Source of the DNA: Leeuwenhoekiella nanhaiensis
GTDB lineage: Bacteria > Bacteroidota > Bacteroidia > Flavobacteriales > Flavobacteriaceae
NCBI RefSeq assembly: GCF_002744755.1
Contig: NZ_KZ319287.1
Coordinates: 682,001 to 746,000, forward strand
Length of the DNA: 64,000 nucleotides
Direction of reading: 5' to 3'
Each line of letters opens with the position of its first letter. Position 1 is the stretch's first letter. The notes below the pieces were generated by a model. The model worked only from the letters and a program-made list of their open reading frames with translations. It searched no databases and had not been told where the DNA came from. The translations under genes and the position numbers were made by a program. Below, piece after piece: positions 1 to 7,305 of this stretch.

Positions 1-1530
1 TAGATTTTCGGTAAACTGGTGCTTAAGCGACAGGTTTCCAAAAACACGATCCCGATTGAAAGAGTTGCGGTTTTCATACATAATGAAAAACGGATTGTCA
101 AAATAGGTGTAGTTAAATGAAAACTGTTGCACACCCTCAAGTCCCGGTTGCCAGTAGCGGCGCAGGCTGTTCATATCCAGAGAGCGCGGACCCCAGGCGA
201 CAAGCGAATAATTGACGTTTTCGCTTCCATACCCATTAGACGGGCGGTTGTCACTGCCCGAATTCACATAATTGATGGTCGCATTGAAGCGGGTCTTATC
301 GGTAGGCTTAAAGTTGAGTTTGGCGGCCACCGTCTGGCGGTCGAGATTCACTCCGGGAATGATGGCTTCGCTGCGCAAATCGGTAAAGGAAAGGCGGTAA
401 TTGCCTTTTTCAAAACCGCTGCCAATGGCTACGTTGTTGATGGTAGTGACTCCGGTTTGGTAAAAGTCTTTCAGATTGTCTGGGTGCGAATTAAATGGAG
501 TAGGGGTGATGGGAAGTCCGTCATAAAGCGCTGTGTCGCCCCCGCGTACCACGCTCCCGTCTGGCAAGGTAACCGGAGAATCAAATTGAGCAATGAGGGT
601 GCCCTGATCTAAACGCGGACCCCAGGAATAGGTGATGAGGTCGTTAACACCGCCACCTAAACCGTCAACGAACTCAAATTGTCCCGAGTTGCCCTGCCCG
701 TATTGATTTTGAAATTCAGGCAGTTTAAAAGGCGTATCTAAAAACACAGAAGTATTTACGCTGATTCCTAAACCCTTGCTTTGGCTTCCGTTTTTGGTTT
801 CGATTATGATCACACCATTTGACGCCCGGGTTCCGTAAAGGGCGGCGGCACTGGGACCTTTCAATACACTTACCGAAGCGATATCATCGGGATTGACTTC
901 CATCGCACCGTTACCAAAATCTACTTCCTGAAAACCGGCAGCGGCTTCATTGGTGTTGTTGAAAACCGTGTTGTTATTGATGGGCGTTCCGTCTACGATA
1001 AACAGCGGATTGTTGTTGGAAAAGGAAGCCTCCCCGCGAATGGTAATCTTAGAGGAAGATCCTACACCGGTGGCACCTTGCGATACGGTAACCCCGGCCA
1101 GTTTTCCCGCGAGATTATCCAGAAAGTTGGGCGCTTTTACAGCTGATACTTCTTCGGCTTCAATGGTTTGAACCACATAGCCCAGTTCTTTGGTTTCGCG
1201 CTCCAGTCCCAAGGCCGTGATTACGACTTCATCAAGATCTGTAGTAGATTCCTGCAAAACGATATTGATGGTTTGCTGCCCATTTATTGCGGCGGTTTGC
1301 GTGATAAAACCAATTGCCGAAAAGCGCAATTGGGTCGCTTTTGCAGAAAGGCTTAAGCTGTAATAACCATTTTCATCTGTGATGGTGTTGGCATCGGCAT
1401 CTACCGCGACAACATTTACAAAAGGGACCGTAGAACCGTCACTAGAAGTGGTTACGGTACCCGAAATTAGAGTCTGGCCGTTTGCAAATGCACAAAGCAA
1501 GAGCATAAGCCCAAAATAAAGGTGTTTCAT
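1..1530 (-). CDS. SusC/RagA-type TonB-dependent outer-membrane receptor (partial, N-terminal part)
   Basis: This frame is open from an ATG at 1530 down to the left edge, so about 510 N-terminal residues are present and the beta-barrel C-terminus is missing. It begins with a signal peptide (MKHLYFGLMLLLLCAFANGQ). A carboxypeptidase-regulatory-like beta-sandwich follows (residues ~22-105), then the SusC-type DEVVITALG segment and a plug domain with the phrases ITIRGEASFSNNNPLFIVDG and SVLKGPSAAALYGTRASNGV. These identify the RagA/SusC family, which imports large ligands across the outer membrane using TonB energy. The partner SusD gene, if present, would lie beyond the left edge. It starts 64 bp after the arsenosugar-type cluster ends, on the same strand, so co-transcription is possible. 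The substrate cannot be read from this fragment. Confidence 0.93.
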   Translation of the reverse strand, partial: MKHLYFGLMLLLCAFANGQTLISGTVTTSSDGSTVPFVNVVAVDADANTITDENGYYSLSLSAKATQLRFSAIGFITQTAAINGQQTINIVLQESTTDLDEVVITALGLERETKELGYVVQTIEAEEVSAVKAPNFLDNLAGKLAGVTVSQGATGVGSSSKITIRGEASFSNNNPLFIVDGTPINNNTVFNNTNEAAAGFQEVDFGNGAMEVNPDDIASVSVLKGPSAAALYGTRASNGVIIIETKNGSQSKGLGISVNTSVFLDTPFKLPEFQNQYGQGNSGQFEFVDGLGGGVNDLITYSWGPRLDQGTLIAQFDSPVTLPDGSVVRGGDTALYDGLPITPTPFNSHPDNLKDFYQTGVTTINNVAIGSGFEKGNYRLSFTDLRSEAIIPGVNLDRQTVAAKLNFKPTDKTRFNATINYVNSGSDNRPSNGYGSENVNYSLVAWGPRSLDMNSLRRYWQPGLEGVQQFSFNYTYFDNPFFIMYENRNSFNRDRVFGNLSLKHQFTENL

Positions 1531-1593
1531 TAAATAAAGGTAGGATTAGTACTTGTGAGGCTTCGGTGAGGAAGCCCTGCTTGAAATAGCGTT

Positions 1594-2274
1594 TTAGGCG
1601 ATACTAAGGGGCGAACCTTTATTGAAGTAAACCGGATGGGAAAAAAGCCAGGCGGTAAGGGATTTAAAGCTGAAAAGGTGAACTTTCTGAACAGCAGATT
1701 TTACTAAAAGTTTCCGTATCTGAAATGGAAGCTTTTTAGCAGTGCTCAATAGCAGAGCGACATCTGCCGAAGTATCCAGATCGTAAAGCGCCGGAAGCAA
1801 TTCGGCATGTATTTTTTTAGCCTGAACCAAACGCAGGATACTGCGCGTCAGTGAGGCGGTTTGCCAGGGTAAATTTAAAAAGGATTGGGCGTCAAAATGG
1901 GTTTTGCTCAAGCCCATCAGGTAGAACCCGCCGTCGTGTGAGGGACCCAGAACCAGCGGACAGGTTTTGAGTTTTTCAGCTGCGGTGAGCAGATGATTTT
2001 TGGTAAGCTGCGGGCTGTCATTCCCCACACTGATTACGTTATCAAAACCCAACTTGTAAATATCCTGAAGCGCATTGGTAAAGCGGGAGGCAAAATCTGC
2101 ACCGCGTTGCAAATCTTCGGTATAAATAAAATAGGGAAGACCGGTTTTCTTTACAGTGTTCTCAATCTGTAAATTGAGTTTTTCAAATACCGAAACCCCA
2201 TTGCGCAGTCTTTTGTGACCGGCATCTGCCTGCGCGGAGCGGGCAAAAATAAGTATGGCGGTTTTGGTATTCAT
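1594..2274 (-). CDS. TIGR04282/DUF2064-type arsenosugar-cluster transferase, divergent copy
   Basis: A 226-residue protein of the GT-A-like DUF2064 fold, the family named rSAM/selenodomain-associated transferase 1. The nucleotide-sugar transferase core is recognisable from ILIFAR at the N-terminus, GNDSPQL (~residues 90-96) and GPSHDGGFYLMGL (~113-125). The usual GKVKTRL loop after the first strand, intact in the paralogue at 4880-5560, is here degenerate (AGHKRLRNG), so its donor chemistry may have changed. It lies 9 bp behind the radical SAM gene on the same strand and is almost certainly translated from the same message. The inferred role is transfer of a sugar or aglycone in arsenosugar-type biosynthesis. 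This rests on family and neighbourhood, not on any visible substrate signature. Confidence 0.85.
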   Translation of the reverse strand: MNTKTAILIFARSAQADAGHKRLRNGVSVFEKLNLQIENTVKKTGLPYFIYTEDLQRGADFASRFTNALQDIYKLGFDNVISVGNDSPQLTKNHLLTAAEKLKTCPLVLGPSHDGGFYLMGLSKTHFDAQSFLNLPWQTASLTRSILRLVQAKKIHAELLPALYDLDTSADVALLLSTAKKLPFQIRKLLVKSAVQKVHLFSFKSLTAWLFSHPVYFNKGSPLSIA

Positions 2275-2283
2275 AGCCTTAAC

Positions 2284-3351
2284 CTAAGCAACAGTACCCT
2301 GGCAACTGCTTCCTGCACCGGCGGTACAGCCGTAGCAGTGTTGCGAGATGATGATGTTGCGGTCGTTTAATAAATCTTCGTTGTATTCTGAAATGTGTTT
2401 CACCTTGCTGTTGACTTTGAGATCGAGCATCTGGTTAAAGTCACAATCGTACAGCCAGCCGTCCCAGCTTATCGAAATGGTATTGGTACACATCACGTTT
2501 GCAACAGCGGCGGGGTTGTAAGCCTCCACAAGCTGATACATATAGTCTTCATAGTTTTCGGAAGCGATGAGGTAATCGAGAAAGCGCGCGATGGGCAGAT
2601 TGGTAATCGCAAACAGGTTGTGAAACTGAATACCGAAATCTTCCATCAGGGCTTTTTTGAAATCTTTTTCCATCCCCGCCTGGTCTGAAGGCAGGTAGGC
2701 TCCATTAGGATTGTAAACCAGGTCGAGGCGTAAATCGCTGTCTGGCATCCCATAACCAACTGCGTTGAGTTCCTGCAAAGCTTTGATCGACTTGTCAAAA
2801 ACCCCTTCACCACGTTGCTTATCGGTTTTACCGCGCGTCCAGTGGGGCATAGAGCTCACCACGTGCACGTTGTGTTTTTTGAAGAACTCCGGTAAATCGT
2901 GGTATTTTTTATTGGCTCTGATGATCGTAAGGTTACTGCGCACGATAAAATCTTTGATTCCCGCTTTGCTGGCTTCTTCTACAAAGCGTCTAAAATTGGG
3001 ATTCATCTCGGGTGCACCACCGGTAAGATCGAGCGTATGCGCCCCGGTGTTTTTAATAACTTCCAGGCATTGCTCCATAGTTTCCCAGGTCATAATTTCC
3101 TTTCGGTCAGGGCCGGCATCCACGTGGCAATGCTCACACACCTGATTGCACATATAGCCCACGTTGATCTGCAGGATTTCCAGCTTTTTAGGTCTGAGCG
3201 GAAATTGCCCGGTCTCCTTTATTTTTTTGGCAAAGGTGGGCAACTCGCCATCGGCAAAAATACCTCCCGAGAGAATCTCGAGTTGCTTATTGGCCTGGGC
3301 CAGATCATCATGACGTTTATGTAAAGATTTTTTTGTTGTGGTAACAGACAT
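2284..3351 (-). CDS. arsS: Arsenosugar biosynthesis radical SAM protein ArsS
   Basis: A 355-residue radical SAM enzyme. The [4Fe-4S]-binding motif CNQVCEHC (CX3CX2C, ~residue 69) follows an N-terminal extension. The Cys-rich C-terminal domain contains WDGWLYDCDFNQM and ends HCYGCTAGAGSSCQG, as in the rSAM/selenodomain family, where one position may be selenocysteine; here it is plain Cys/Tyr. In characterised systems ArsS joins the 5'-deoxyadenosyl group of SAM to a methylated arsenical, giving the adenosyl precursor of arsenosugars. The flanking transferases, nucleoside phosphorylase and CMD peroxidase-like gene are the usual companions of this family. No arsenite methyltransferase (ArsM), which would make the substrate, is seen in the window. 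Confidence 0.92.
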   Translation of the reverse strand: MSVTTTKKSLHKRHDDLAQANKQLEILSGGIFADGELPTFAKKIKETGQFPLRPKKLEILQINVGYMCNQVCEHCHVDAGPDRKEIMTWETMEQCLEVIKNTGAHTLDLTGGAPEMNPNFRRFVEEASKAGIKDFIVRSNLTIIRANKKYHDLPEFFKKHNVHVVSSMPHWTRGKTDKQRGEGVFDKSIKALQELNAVGYGMPDSDLRLDLVYNPNGAYLPSDQAGMEKDFKKALMEDFGIQFHNLFAITNLPIARFLDYLIASENYEDYMYQLVEAYNPAAVANVMCTNTISISWDGWLYDCDFNQMLDLKVNSKVKHISEYNEDLLNDRNIIISQHCYGCTAGAGSSCQGTVA

Positions 3352-3421
3352 AGAAGTTTTAATTTTTCTTTTTCAGCGGTAGCTAATATAGGATTAAGTT
3401 GATAGAAATACCGTTCAAAAC

Positions 3422-3760
3422 TTACATTTCCAATTTATTAACCTTATTCATCATCATGGTGCCGTGTACGAGGGTAGCTCCGCTTTTGATGGCCGCACCT
3501 ACGTGTATGGCTTCCATCATTTGTTCTTTGGTCACGCCGCGCTGCAGGGTGTCTTTGGTATAGGCATCAATGCAATAGGGGCATTGCTCGGTATGAGCTA
3601 CGGCAAGAGCGATCAGGGCTTTTTCACGTGCGGTAAGCGCTCCTTCCTCAAATACTTTTCCGTAATAATCAAAGAATTTAGTTCCCAGTTCTTCGCTCCA
3701 TTCGGTGATTTTACCAAATTTTCTAAGGTCTGCAGGATCGTAATAGTTGTTACTGGCCAT
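3422..3760 (-). CDS. Arsenosugar biosynthesis-associated peroxidase-like protein (CMD/AhpD family)
   Basis: A 112-residue carboxymuconolactone decarboxylase-like protein. The AhpD-type redox motif is CPYCIDAYT (~residues 59-67), preceded by the helix ALIALAVAHTEQ. The family forms small all-helical oligomers whose CXXC pair, with a nearby His, reduces peroxides or disulfides. The N-terminus YYDPADLRKFGKI and the position directly upstream of arsS match the subfamily named for arsenosugar clusters. Its exact role there is not established. Thiol redox of trivalent or pentavalent arsenic intermediates is an inference. A terminator-like hairpin separates it from the phosphorylase gene upstream. 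Confidence 0.88.
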   Translation of the reverse strand: MASNNYYDPADLRKFGKITEWSEELGTKFFDYYGKVFEEGALTAREKALIALAVAHTEQCPYCIDAYTKDTLQRGVTKEQMMEAIHVGAAIKSGATLVHGTMMMNKVNKLEM

Positions 3761-3858
3761 TTTATCAATGTGTTTTTTTGGATTTAATGAAATAAACCGA
3801 CATTACAATTACGGTATTTGTCGGTCTTTGGTTTTAAAACTCAAGAAAAATAGGCAAA

Positions 3859-3881
3859 AACCCCGGGATAAAACCGGGGTT
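3859..3881 (-). terminator. Intrinsic terminator (or attenuator) inside the arsenosugar cluster
   Basis: Inverted repeat AACCCCGG at 3859-3866 and CCGGGGTT at 3874-3881 with a 7-nt loop. On the minus strand the hairpin is followed by a run of T. It lies 45 bp past the phosphorylase stop and 99 bp before the CMD gene start, so it should reduce or end transcription coming from the phosphorylase. Confidence 0.65.
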
Positions 3882-3925
3882 CTGCATTTTGAGACTATTC
3901 TACAAGCATTTTTCAGCGTGAAAAC

Positions 3926-4738
3926 CTAGAGTTTCTCGATGAGTTTGGTAAACAGAAGCACCATATTGGGCTCGGCTTTGGCGGCGGCATCCATAATATC
4001 CTGAATATCTACCGGAGCCAGATTTTCGGGATCGCATTCATCGGTAATCACCGATACTGCGGCAACCGGCAGATCCAGATGGTTAGCCACAATCACCTCG
4101 GGAACCGTACTCATTCCCACCGTGTCTGTACCTATTATTTTCAGGTATCGGTATTCGGCACGGGTCTCAAGCTGAGGTCCCACTACTGAGGTATAGACGC
4201 CTTCGTGCAGGGTAATGTTGTTCTCTGCAGCAATTTCCTTTAAAATTTCACCCATTTCGGCATCATACGGCGCGCTCATATCGGTAAAACGAGTTCCTAA
4301 AAGGCCTACACCTTTAAAGGCAAGGGGCGAACCGCCCTGCAAATTGATGTGGTCGTCAATAAGCATAATCTCGCCTTTTTTAAAGTTGAGGTTTATGGCA
4401 CCTGCAGCGTTGCTGATGAGTAATTTTGAAATGCCCAGCTCGCGCATCACTCGTACCGGGTAGCTCACATCCTGTAGGGTATAGCCTTCATAGATGTGAA
4501 AACGCCCCTGCATGACAATCACCTTTTTTCCACCCAGGTTTCCGTAAATGAGTTTGCCGGTATGGAATTCTACCGTAGCCGTTGGAAAATTGGGGATATG
4601 GTTATAGCTCACCGAGCTGATGATTTCTACTTTATCTACAAATTGCCCCAGGCCGGTACCTAGAATAATACCAATTTCGGGAGCTTCAAAGCCACGCTCT
4701 TTAAGGAAATGCGCAGACTCTTCAATAAATCGTTTCAT
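3926..4738 (-). CDS. Purine nucleoside phosphorylase family, probably adenine-type
   Basis: A 270-residue trimeric PNP/MTAP-family phosphorylase. Visible family motifs are GTGLGQF (~27-33), GRFHIYEGY (~78-86), ISNAAGAIN (~108-116), GPQLETRAEYR (~187-197, with the conserved Glu191) and GTDTVGMSTVPE (~203-214). Purine nucleosides are split by phosphate into base and pentose 1-phosphate. The base-selecting position, Asn in 6-oxopurine-specific PNPs (phrase ITN), is Asp233 here (ITDECDPE). Asp at this place is typical of MTAP-like enzymes that prefer adenine nucleosides. This fits release of adenine from a 5'-arsenic-substituted deoxyadenosine made by ArsS, which is an inference from residue and neighbourhood. 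It may equally serve ordinary purine salvage. Confidence 0.9.
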   Translation of the reverse strand: MKRFIEESAHFLKERGFEAPEIGIILGTGLGQFVDKVEIISSVSYNHIPNFPTATVEFHTGKLIYGNLGGKKVIVMQGRFHIYEGYTLQDVSYPVRVMRELGISKLLISNAAGAINLNFKKGEIMLIDDHINLQGGSPLAFKGVGLLGTRFTDMSAPYDAEMGEILKEIAAENNITLHEGVYTSVVGPQLETRAEYRYLKIIGTDTVGMSTVPEVIVANHLDLPVAAVSVITDECDPENLAPVDIQDIMDAAAKAEPNMVLLFTKLIEKL

Positions 4739-4879
4739 CTGTTTAAGATTTTAAGTGTTTTTAATTGGTGAGATGTATGCACGACAAGTAGCACTTTGAA
4801 GTAGTCTAATTGTAAGGTGCAGTTCATCCATTTAGTTTAAAAGGTATTTTGCCAAAAAGATAGGATAAACTTCGGCATC

Positions 4880-5560
4880 TTATTTTAAATGATCGGGTAA
4901 AAAGGGCTTAAAGGCATCAATATCTTTAATGTCTTCGTAATAATCTACGTCATTACGCACCTCAAGCAATTTAACCGATTCGCTTTTTAGATCTTGCAGC
5001 GTGTCTTCGAGAACCGTCTCGGTTCCCCAGTTTTTATGCTGAAAAAGTTCAGGTTTGAGAAACTTCATTCCCAATAAATAATACCCGCCATCTTCTGCCG
5101 GGCCTACAACAAAGTCGTGATGGTCCAGAGCAGCGAAGGCTTCTTCAAGATCGCTTTGTGACAGGTCGTACATATCGCTGCCTATGATGATCGCCTTGCG
5201 ATAGCCATCGCTAAACGCACGCGAAAAGGCCTGCTGCATACGGGCGCCCAGATCCTCGCCGTGCTGCAGTTTTTTGATGTATTTTTCGGTATCCCAAAGA
5301 TCTTCAGGCCGTATTTTTTCGGAATAAAAAACCTGTTTGTCAACTCGCAGGTTTTGCGTGATGCTCACGGTGTGCTTCAGCAGAAATTTATAAATCTCAA
5401 GCGCCGCGTCATCACCTACGCCACCCGCCAGCCGGGTTTTTACCTTGCCCAGTTCGGGATTTCGCGTAAAAATCAGCAGGGTTTTATCTGATGTGGGAAA
5501 GTGAAATTCGGTTTCAAAATCGGCCTCGGCCCCGGTGTCTTTTTTGCTTAGCAAACCCAT
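4880..5560 (-). CDS. TIGR04282 arsenosugar-cluster glycosyltransferase (DUF2064)
   Basis: A 226-residue cytosolic transferase with the full family signature: LLIFTRNPELGKVKTRLAGG (~residues 28-47), GSDMYDLS (~127-134) and GPAEDGGYYLLGMKF (~153-167), then the NWGTE motif. The fold resembles nucleotide-sugar transferases, and the family is found beside radical SAM/selenodomain genes. It is the better conserved of the two DUF2064 paralogues in the cluster; the other, at 1594-2274, has lost the GKVKTRL loop. It starts 29 bp after the rhodanese gene and is followed by 141 bp before the phosphorylase. The expected role is attaching a group to the arsenosugar ribose; the acceptor is unknown. Confidence 0.88.
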   Translation of the reverse strand: MGLLSKKDTGAEADFETEFHFPTSDKTLLIFTRNPELGKVKTRLAGGVGDDAALEIYKFLLKHTVSITQNLRVDKQVFYSEKIRPEDLWDTEKYIKKLQHGEDLGARMQQAFSRAFSDGYRKAIIIGSDMYDLSQSDLEEAFAALDHHDFVVGPAEDGGYYLLGMKFLKPELFQHKNWGTETVLEDTLQDLKSESVKLLEVRNDVDYYEDIKDIDAFKPFLPDHLK

Positions 5561-5588
5561 AGTTTGGTTTTAAGAATGGCTATCAAAA

Positions 5589-6077
5589 TTAATAAACCGC
5601 AATGCCTGTGCTTAAATAATCTTGCCAATTTTTTGAAAAAGTATGTACGCGCTCGGTGGGTTGACCCTCATTGTCAAGAATGAGAAACCCGGCGTCTTTC
5701 CAGGCAAAAATGCCCCCATACAGGTTAAAAACAGGTTGACCTGTTTTCTTTATCATTTTTTCGCCAAAATCTTCACTGCGTACGCCCACGCTGCAATAGA
5801 CTACAATTTTCTTATTCGATTTGCGAATGCGTTCCAGCGTGGTCTCGTCAAGCCGATCGTCCACGCGTATGGCATTGGGCAGATGGCTCACCTCAAATTC
5901 TTCCGCTTTGCGCGAATCAAGAATGAGATACTCATCTTGTTTCATTTTCAATTCTTCCACAGAAATATAAGGTACGCTTTGCGTGTTGTAGTTTTTAAGA
6001 AGTCTGCCAATTGATTTTTTTTGGGCAAAGCCCGAAAAGGAAAGCATCAGCAATACCATCATCCATTTTACGTGCAT
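5589..6077 (-). CDS. Exported rhodanese-like sulfurtransferase
   Basis: A rhodanese single-domain protein with the active-site loop CSVGVRS, whose Cys carries the persulfide. It also has ILDSRKAEEFEVSHLPNAIR and the closing NLYGGIFAWKDAG typical of the fold. The frame is open to an ATG at 6137, but the ATG at 6075-6077 gives a standard signal peptide (MHVKWMMVLLMLSFSGFAQ), so I prefer that start and about 162 residues. It should act in the periplasm. It is the first gene of the minus-strand cluster leading to arsS. Rhodanese folds also bind or reduce arsenate in other families, so a link to arsenic is possible, but nothing in the sequence proves it. Confidence 0.85.
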   Translation of the reverse strand: MHVKWMMVLLMLSFSGFAQKKSIGRLLKNYNTQSVPYISVEELKMKQDEYLILDSRKAEEFEVSHLPNAIRVDDRLDETTLERIRKSNKKIVVYCSVGVRSEDFGEKMIKKTGQPVFNLYGGIFAWKDAGFLILDNEGQPTERVHTFSKNWQDYLSTGIAVY

Positions 6078-6262
6078 AGAAGCAGTTTGTTTCAGTATTT
6101 GGCCTTGCCAAGATAAGATGCTTTGTTTGACTTTCATGTTAATTAAATTAAAAGGGCTTTGTGACAGATACGCAAAAGCGCATTTTTTGGTTTTCTGGAG
6201 GCAAAAGCCTTTTGGTTTTAAAGTTGATGATTGAGATCAAAGCGTTTCGCAAATGTATTTTC

Positions 6263-6270
6263 TATATTTA
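6263..6270 (+). promoter_or_regulatory. Candidate -7 element for galM
   Basis: TATATTTA matches seven of eight positions of the Bacteroidota -7 consensus TAnnTTTG. It falls inside the longest reading of galM, which argues that translation starts later, at TTG 6289. No convincing -33 element was found. Confidence 0.35.
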
Positions 6271-6288
6271 GGCTTTAAAACTATTCTT

Positions 6289-7305
6289 TTGATAACTATC
6301 CAACCTTTTTCGGAAACGCGGGACGGCCAGGCCGTATACAGCGTAAAACTTAAAAATAAAGCGGGCATGGAAGCCCATTTTTTAACTTACGGAGCCATTT
6401 TACAGCGCCTTATAGTTCCTACAGGATCCACCAAAACCGATGTGGTTTTGGGCTATGAAGACCTTGGGTCGTATGAAGAGGATAACTATTTCATAGGCCA
6501 GTTAGTGGGCCGAAATGCCAATCGTATCGCTAATGCCGAAGCCGTCCTGGACGGTAAAAAAATACAACTTTCAGCTAATGAAGGTAAGAATCAACTTCAC
6601 GGCGGTTTTGAATCTTTTGGAAAAAAAGTCTGGTCGGTGACCGATTTGGGTGACGCCGTACTTTTTACCTACACCAGCCCTGATGGCGACGAAGGCTTTC
6701 CCGGAAACTTAGAAACCAAATTCTACGTAAAACTGGAAGAGGACAATACGCTGGCGATGCGCTATGAGGCTACAACCGATAAGGAAACCATCGTAAACCT
6801 CACCCGTCACGAATATTTTAATATGGATGCCGCTTCAGGGAATGGAATTACTAATCACCAATTGCAGATCAACGCGTCTGCTTATTTGCCCAAAACTTCA
6901 CAAAATGTGCCGTCTGGCGAACTAAAAGCGGTTGCAGACAGTCCGTTTGATTTGCAAAAGCCTGTTAATTTGAAAGAGCATATCGCAGCGCTTGACGGCG
7001 GCTTTGATCACAATTTTGTTTTAAACGAAGACCGGGACGATGCACCCGCCGCACAATTGATTTCGCCGGATGGAAAATTGAAGATGGAATTGTACTGCAC
7101 CCAGCCGGGAATTCAATTTTACAGTGCAGACGGTATTGCAGATTTTGAAGGCAAATACGGTAAAATCGCAGGGAATTGCCCCGGTCTGTGTCTGGAGCCG
7201 CAGCATTTTCCCGATGCGCCCAATCACGAGCATTTCCCAACCACGGTTTTAAAACCGTCGCAGCGGTACGAGCACGACATACGTTATACCTTTAGTTATG
7301 AGTAA
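6289..7305 (+). CDS. galM: Aldose 1-epimerase (galactose mutarotase)
   Basis: A GalM-family protein of about 339 residues. Recognisable pieces are YGAILQRLIVP, the substrate-binding NRIANAEAVLDG segment, NQLHGGFESFGKKVW, LTRHEYFNM and CLEPQHFPDAPNH, which together cover the beta-sandwich active site. It interconverts alpha and beta anomers of galactose or glucose and so feeds galactokinase. An ATG exists at 6253, but the reading from TTG at 6289 (LITIQPFSETRDGQ) begins where family members begin, and a -7-like box lies between the two. Its stop overlaps the next gene by 8 bp, so it is translationally coupled to the glycerol fusion gene. galE, galT, galK and a sugar symporter lie within 10 kb. 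Confidence 0.92.
   Translation: MITIQPFSETRDGQAVYSVKLKNKAGMEAHFLTYGAILQRLIVPTGSTKTDVVLGYEDLGSYEEDNYFIGQLVGRNANRIANAEAVLDGKKIQLSANEGKNQLHGGFESFGKKVWSVTDLGDAVLFTYTSPDGDEGFPGNLETKFYVKLEEDNTLAMRYEATTDKETIVNLTRHEYFNMDAASGNGITNHQLQINASAYLPKTSQNVPSGELKAVADSPFDLQKPVNLKEHIAALDGGFDHNFVLNEDRDDAPAAQLISPDGKLKMELYCTQPGIQFYSADGIADFEGKYGKIAGNCPGLCLEPQHFPDAPNHEHFPTTVLKPSQRYEHDIRYTFSYE

Noticed and set aside
2395-3324. Plus-strand open frames opposite arsS
   Set aside because: They mirror the codon pattern of the clear radical SAM gene and show no motif of their own.
2284-3351. Selenocysteine (in-frame TGA) in ArsS, as in some family members
   Set aside because: The C-terminal motif reads HCYGCTAGAGSSCQG with no in-frame TGA, so no selenocysteine is needed.
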